Source of the DNA: Chalciporus piperatus
Lineage: Eukaryota; Basidiomycota; Agaricomycetes; Boletales; Boletaceae
Assembly (NCBI GenBank): GCA_038093975.1
Contig: JBBPTG010000448.1
Location: forward strand, 1-12,719
Direction: 5' to 3'
DNA length: 12,719 bases
Under the pieces are notes generated by a model, which was not told the origin of the DNA, did no database searches, and was given only the letters and a program-made list of their open reading frames with translations. Shown here one piece after another: positions 8,589-12,719 of the stretch. The first letter of the stretch is position 1, and every line of letters starts with the position of its first letter. Position numbers and translations under genes: made by a program.

Positions 8589-10413
8589 TCACGTCTTAAA
8601 TATCCTAAGCAATCGAGCCTCCGTGACGATTCGCGTTCGACACAACGGGCATTCCCTGGAGCTCGCGAGGACGAGGTCAGAGCACGCACGGCACATGGCC
8701 AAGTGCCTTTTTTTGAAGGTCGAGTCAGGTCGAGTCATCGAGTGAGATAATAGATCAAAGACGTACCCGCAATCTACGATTGCAATGTTCGCTTCTTCGT
8801 CCTGGCAAATGACACATAAACCAGAACGTTCTGTACTTGCGGCCTTTGGAGGACGAGACTTCGCCTTCGAGATTGGGGAGCTTTGTGAATGTGGAGGATC
8901 TGGGGTAGTCGAGCGTGCAGATGGATGACCAGTTTTCGTGCTCGGCGCTGCGGGGTGCTGCTCGTGCATGTCGACATCGTGATCTCGCCGTGGCTCGTGC
9001 TCGTGTGCTCCGTCGTGATGTGCATCCCGCTCAGGATTCACCATGTTATTGACAATCTCCTCGTCCTGGTCGTGTTCCTCGACGCCTTCCATATCGTCTT
9101 CGTATTCTTCCTCGATGTCAAAATTGTCCGTTCCAGCCTCCATCTTCCTCCTCTCTTCTTCTACAGTCGCCCATACACGCTCTACCAACTCTTCTTTCTC
9201 TACAACGTTTGGCGGAACCCTGACCCGAGCCTCGAACAGAATGTGCTTCAGCATACCAACAGGTAGTGCTGAAATTGCCGAACGCGTGAGTGTGACGAGC
9301 GTCGACATCGGAAGTGGAGGTACTGGCGAGGTTGCAGAAGGAGGTGGAGGCACCGATGATGAAGGTGAGCTCGTGCTGGAACTACCGGTAGGGCGTGACG
9401 AGGATTGTCGCGCATTACTGGAGTTCGTGGAGTTCAGATTGGATTGCCAGCCAGTTGGTCGTGACGTCCCGCCATTGGAGGGAGCAGAGGTCGTTCTGGC
9501 TCTGGGTGTGTTCGACGTCGAACGTGGCGTATAAGTCCTGTACGGCATTTCGTTCGTTTGCTGCTGACGATTCGGATCAAGGTCAGGACGAGGAAATGGT
9601 CGTTGAGATCGAGAAGCATCGTTTGCGTTAGACGACCGAGCGTTAGTGCTGGGGGTACTCGAGGAACCACGAGCGGATGTGTTCCTGCTGGATGAATGCG
9701 AATGTGAAGATCCAGATTGTGCGGTCGGCACGGAATGTTTCCTGTAGTAATCCTCATTTACAGGGGGGAGGCAGCCTTGATTTGTCTTTGACGAATAGAT
9801 AGAACAGTGAGTAATTCTGATACATGGCGGAAACCGGATGGCCTACCCGAACATTTACGATCGCATCAATTAAGTCGTTCTTATCAATTGGAGTCTTTAT
9901 CGGAATATTATAAGCACCGATGTACCGCCGAAGCGTTGCGAGTGGAAGTGATCTCAGCTGTGATCGGGTGAATGCGGTTACTAGCCATTGACAATGTGGA
10001 ATCAATAATGATATCCGAAATGGACGGATCCGAGCAAGGCAGGACGAGGAGACGTTGAGATTGATCGAGGAACTCTACAAAGAAGAATCACTTACTATTC
10101 AGCATTTCAATGCAATATGCGCAGACGTGTGCGATATCATAGCCACGAGTAGGGCCGTGACGTGGCATAAGTGCCTGGTAGTCGGTACAAGAGGAGCAGT
10201 AGGCATGACCTATGACAGAACATGATAATGGTAAGACCACCTGGACGACAACGCTTTCGACAATGGGATCTACTTACCACAGTGCATACACTTTCGCTGA
10301 CGATGGAACCAGATATTGAACTCCCTGGAACACTTCCTACAAGCGCCCGGGGTAGGGAATGAATGAGACGGTGGTGGCCCACTGAGCAAGGGTAATCCGG
10401 CGTGTGATGACAT
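8589..10413 (-). CDS. FYVE-like/SAP/RING E3 ubiquitin ligase, RNF34/RFFL type
   Basis: This is probably a RING E3 ubiquitin ligase. Five exons (10413-10278, 10209-10096, 9980-9824, 9741-8767, 8706-8589) with GT-AG introns of 68, 115, 82 and 60 nt give 499 aa. An in-frame TAG lies just before the ATG at 10413. Residues 23-80 form a FYVE-like zinc finger: 'CRKC', 'RQRKCMHCGHAYCSSC', then 'CAYC'. The HH of the canonical R-R/K-H-H-C-R phosphoinositide pocket is absent, as I recall for animal RNF34/rififylin. A SAP-like helix-extended-helix lies at about 90-128 ('LATLRRYIGAYNI'), and a second at about 285-330 ('LPVGMLKHILFEARVRVPPN'). Between them is a Ser/Thr/Asn/Pro-rich linker; acidic and His-rich stretches follow at about 344-400. 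The RING (445-486, C3HC4) reads 'CVIC', 'VDCGHLAMCRAC', 'CPLC', and the protein ends about 13 residues later. The two introns around residues 84 and 136 are less certain, being chosen for frame agreement. The overall order matches RNF34/RFFL (CARP) ligases. Orthology is inferred. Confidence 0.85.
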
Positions 10414-11394
10414 GTTCTAGGATCCTGTTGTAGGTCCTGTACGTGCGTCGTGGAGGGATCGCAAGAATTCACTTGGGGTGCTATGTCAGATAGGGTAGTT
10501 GGGAGATCGAGGATTTGTGAAACTGGAGAACCGTATCCCTGAGAGCCTCAACTCGTGAATTAATAACGAGGATGATAATGGAGAGAGTGGATGTGGAGGT
10601 GAGGAGGGCGGTCGAGGAGGGCAGTGGCTTGTTTTGGCATGTTCCTCACGTCATCCGGGTTCCGGTTATCGGCATTTCTAATTTCGGATATGTCCCTATC
10701 AGTTCAAGTGCTAGCGAGTTCCAACGACATGGGCAGGGCATGGGCAGGACAGCTAGACATCGGTATACGGAGGCTCAGGAGAAACCCAGACGCTCGGTCC
10801 ACGAATCGTTGTACGCTTGAATCAGCATCGTGGAGATCAATGTTTGCTAGTTGTCAACTGGGTTGAGAACATCCCTCGAAAGTGTTGGAAGCCATAACCT
10901 TCGAGACTCCTTCGTCCCGCTGTTTGCCTCAAGGCCCACCCGCGAACGCATCTTCTAATTCGCCAGTCCTTGAGAGCTTTTCGAGTTCACGCCGTCACAC
11001 ACTATGGGAACAAATCCGAGTGATAATGACCAAGGGGCTGGGTGAAAAACAGCAATCACCAGGTTTACGGGTGATTGCCAGGTGCCTGGTAATGACCTAG
11101 TGATTTGGGACCACCGTGTATCTAGTTGAATACCAACGGGGTCTTTTCACGGACCTCAGGCCTCTGACAGGTGTTGATATTCACTTGGAACAAAGGTGAT
11201 TTTAACTGGTAATGTAATAATCTACTAATTGTCTACAGCTGGGAGACCAAAACAAAAATAGAACAAATTGCTGGCGTGTTAGACCGTTAGACCACGGGGA
11301 CAACATTGGCATACCGCGTTGTCAATATTTGACTATGCATCAACTTCCTCAGAGAGTCGGAGTGGGTGCGTGAAATTTTCGTTGAAGTCCCGTT
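10414..11394. other. Gene-free stretch upstream of the E3 ligase gene
   Basis: It should contain the promoter of the minus-strand E3 ligase gene at its left end. Open frames of 72-82 residues exist on the plus strand (10572-10820, 10624-10866, 10882-11100), but they overlap in different frames, lack splice context and resemble nothing I know. A short direct repeat of 'catgggcagg' occurs at about 10728-10748. A hairpin-forming 'caatcacc'/'ggtgattg' pair lies at about 11053-11077, followed by a related 'cctggtaat' word. No tRNA or known regulatory element is seen. Confidence 0.45.
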
Positions 11395-12163
11395 GTGTTC
11401 TACTCGAACCAGATCCCACCTCTTCTCTGTCATCAACTCACGACAGAACGAACACAAAAAACGATAACGAAGACACTGGCCTGGGAAGCGAGGCGACCGA
11501 ATCAACGACAGCCTGAGCCCGAAATCGAGTCACGCAGCAACATACTGGCAGCAACGCCCACGGAGCCCCATGCCCTGACGAGGCTCAGCACATCATTCCG
11601 AGGTGACTGGATCCTCCAGCGGTCGAGCAGTGACATGGATATTGGGCGATCACTCACGTCGACAGTGGGACATCGAGTCGAAACATACCAGGCGATAGGT
11701 CGAACAAAGTGAAGCCGACTTTTCGTGAAATCGACGACTCGGATACCATTCGCAATTAACAATACTGGAACACACGCCAGCGGTCGAGCGGTGACATGGA
11801 TATCGGGCGATCATTCACCTCGACAGCGGGACATCGAGTCGAAAAATACCAGGCGATAGGTCGAGACAGAAAGTGAAGCCGACTTTTCGCGAAATCGACG
11901 ACTCGGATACCACTCGCGATTAACAATGCCGGACACACGCCATGAGCGGACACCTTCCCTCACATCTTCCTCCTAGCCAAACCACCCCGAAGTCAAACAG
12001 GCAAGTGTCCCGACGAGAAACTGTCGACTTTGCGGTGCGTGGCAGCGATGGTACTCCGGATACGTCCTCGCCCATGGACAACCACACGACCACGTTCTCA
12101 CCATTGCCGCCCGATCCTGCTACCTCGGACCACCTACGACCGACCTTCCATACGCCGAACTAA
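11395..12163 (+). pseudogene. Decayed coding-like region, unknown protein
   Basis: A plus-strand frame is open at 11395-11712 (105 aa) with a TGA stop inside the first repeat copy. The second repeat copy keeps an equivalent frame, again ending in TGA near 11876. A further frame at 11942-12163 is Ser/Thr/Pro rich (73 aa). Composition resembles the left-end region (1-1113): rich in CGA, GAC and TCG words and coding-like but broken. No domain is recognised. It may be a degenerate transposon-borne or low-complexity gene, and short unrecognised introns cannot be excluded. Confidence 0.3.
11616..11942. repeat. Tandem duplication, ~161-bp unit, two copies
   Basis: Copy 1 is 11616-11776 and copy 2 is 11777 to about 11942. 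Both start 'ccagcggtcgagc' and end near 'cacacgcca'. Shared blocks include 'gggacatcgagtcgaaa', 'taccaggcgataggtcga' and 'gaaatcgacgactcggatac'. Copy 2 has a small insertion near 11865. Most differences are transitions, and at least six are CpG in copy 2 against TpG or CpA in copy 1. Each copy carries a stop in its plus-strand reading frame. Confidence 0.92.
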
Positions 12164-12719
12164 CCGACTCTGCTTTCGATCGTAACAAACAGAGGCACAT
12201 ACCCCCAGTTTCGTTTCTTGGGATTAGTTCGGTCGGAAACCGATCACGCTTCGCTAGCGGGTATCCACAAGACTATGGGATCGAGAACTTTACCAGCGAC
12301 TGGCGCGCCATACGACGGCACGTGTCTCAATAACAATTCCTAAATCAGCTCAGCCGACCACGATAGCGGGCCCATTCCATGTCCAACGGGACTACATAGT
12401 AGACGCGCGGACCAGGTTGTGTGAGACACGGACGCAGCGCAAACTCAACCAGACGACCAGGAAAGTCGAGGAGGCGACGATGCGCATCAAGCCGAGTTGA
12501 ATGCCCCATAGTTTGTAGCTTAAATCATCCTATCACGGCACCGTCACGCATGTACATACATTCACAATGCTCTCACTCTTCATCTGCTTGTTGTAACTAG
12601 TTCTGAATTCATAATTTCACCGGGATTGTCCCTGCTTCAAAAGCGGTGAATTAAACCAATCTAAACAGGTGCTGATCACCATTGTCAGCTCCCCACCACA
12701 TGGTGAATTCGGCAAAAAA
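12164..12719. other. Right edge without recognisable gene
   Basis: I see no supportable gene, RNA or repeat. The left two thirds keep a coding-like word usage (many CGA and GAC words) but no long open frame. From about 12510 the sequence becomes more A+T rich and resembles ordinary intergenic DNA. The terminal A run is simply cut by the window edge. Confidence 0.4.

Noticed and set aside
9043..9534. Plus-strand frame of 163 aa
   Set aside because: It lies antisense to the Ser-rich and acidic exon of the RING ligase gene, has no family resemblance, and the minus strand has clear domains.
10075..10095. 21-nt 'intron' (gtaagtgattcttctttgtag) in the ligase gene
   Set aside because: It is too short for a spliceosomal intron, and its use would put the downstream SAP-like segment out of frame. 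The 115-nt intron ending at 9981 keeps the frame.
1..12719. CRISPR array, phage or bacterial operon
   Set aside because: There are no regularly spaced short repeats, and introns and protein families are eukaryotic throughout.

Overview
The window looks like nuclear DNA from a filamentous fungus, most probably a basidiomycete (Agaricomycetes). The genes are split by many short GT-AG introns (mostly 53-83 nt), intergenic distances are a few hundred bases, and the three recognisable proteins are eukaryotic housekeeping or ubiquitin-system proteins. A Rhizoctonia-type genome is a guess from general style and is not shown by the sequence.

Layout. (1) 1-1113: decayed, coding-like, G/A/C-rich DNA with a roughly 290-bp tandem duplication and reading frames broken by stops and frameshifts. 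(2) 1114-2281: more A+T-rich DNA without a gene, with two small hairpins. (3) 2282-3875: plus-strand DNA with several strong splice donors and acceptors; a spliced gene of unknown function, or its remnant, is likely. (4) 4608-5197: a weak minus-strand three-exon model of unknown function. (5) 5314-10413: the solid core, three minus-strand genes in tandem. In transcription order these are an RNF34/rififylin-like E3 ligase (FYVE-like finger, two SAP-like segments, RING; 10413->8589, 5 exons, 499 aa), the 26S proteasome lid subunit Rpn3 (8364->6542, 5 exons, 515 aa) and a complex I assembly factor of the NDUFAF2/N7BML family (6275->5314, 6 exons, 179 aa). (6) 10414-11394: no convincing gene. (7) 11395-12163: decayed coding-like DNA with a second tandem duplication of about 161 bp. 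(8) 12164-12719: nothing recognisable.

Two of the three solid genes belong to the ubiquitin-proteasome pathway: a candidate ubiquitin ligase and a subunit of the proteasome that degrades its products. They are adjacent and co-oriented with 224 bp between them. That short gap holds a perfect 8-bp-arm palindrome containing ACGCGT, just upstream of the RPN3 start. Fungi do not normally make operons, so a functional link from adjacency is only a hypothesis. The most unusual points are the FYVE-SAP-SAP-RING architecture in a fungal protein, the in-frame 60-nt intron that splits its RING between two zinc ligands, the palindrome, and the CpG-biased divergence of the 11.6-11.9 kb tandem repeat. I see no complete mobile element, CRISPR array or RNA gene.
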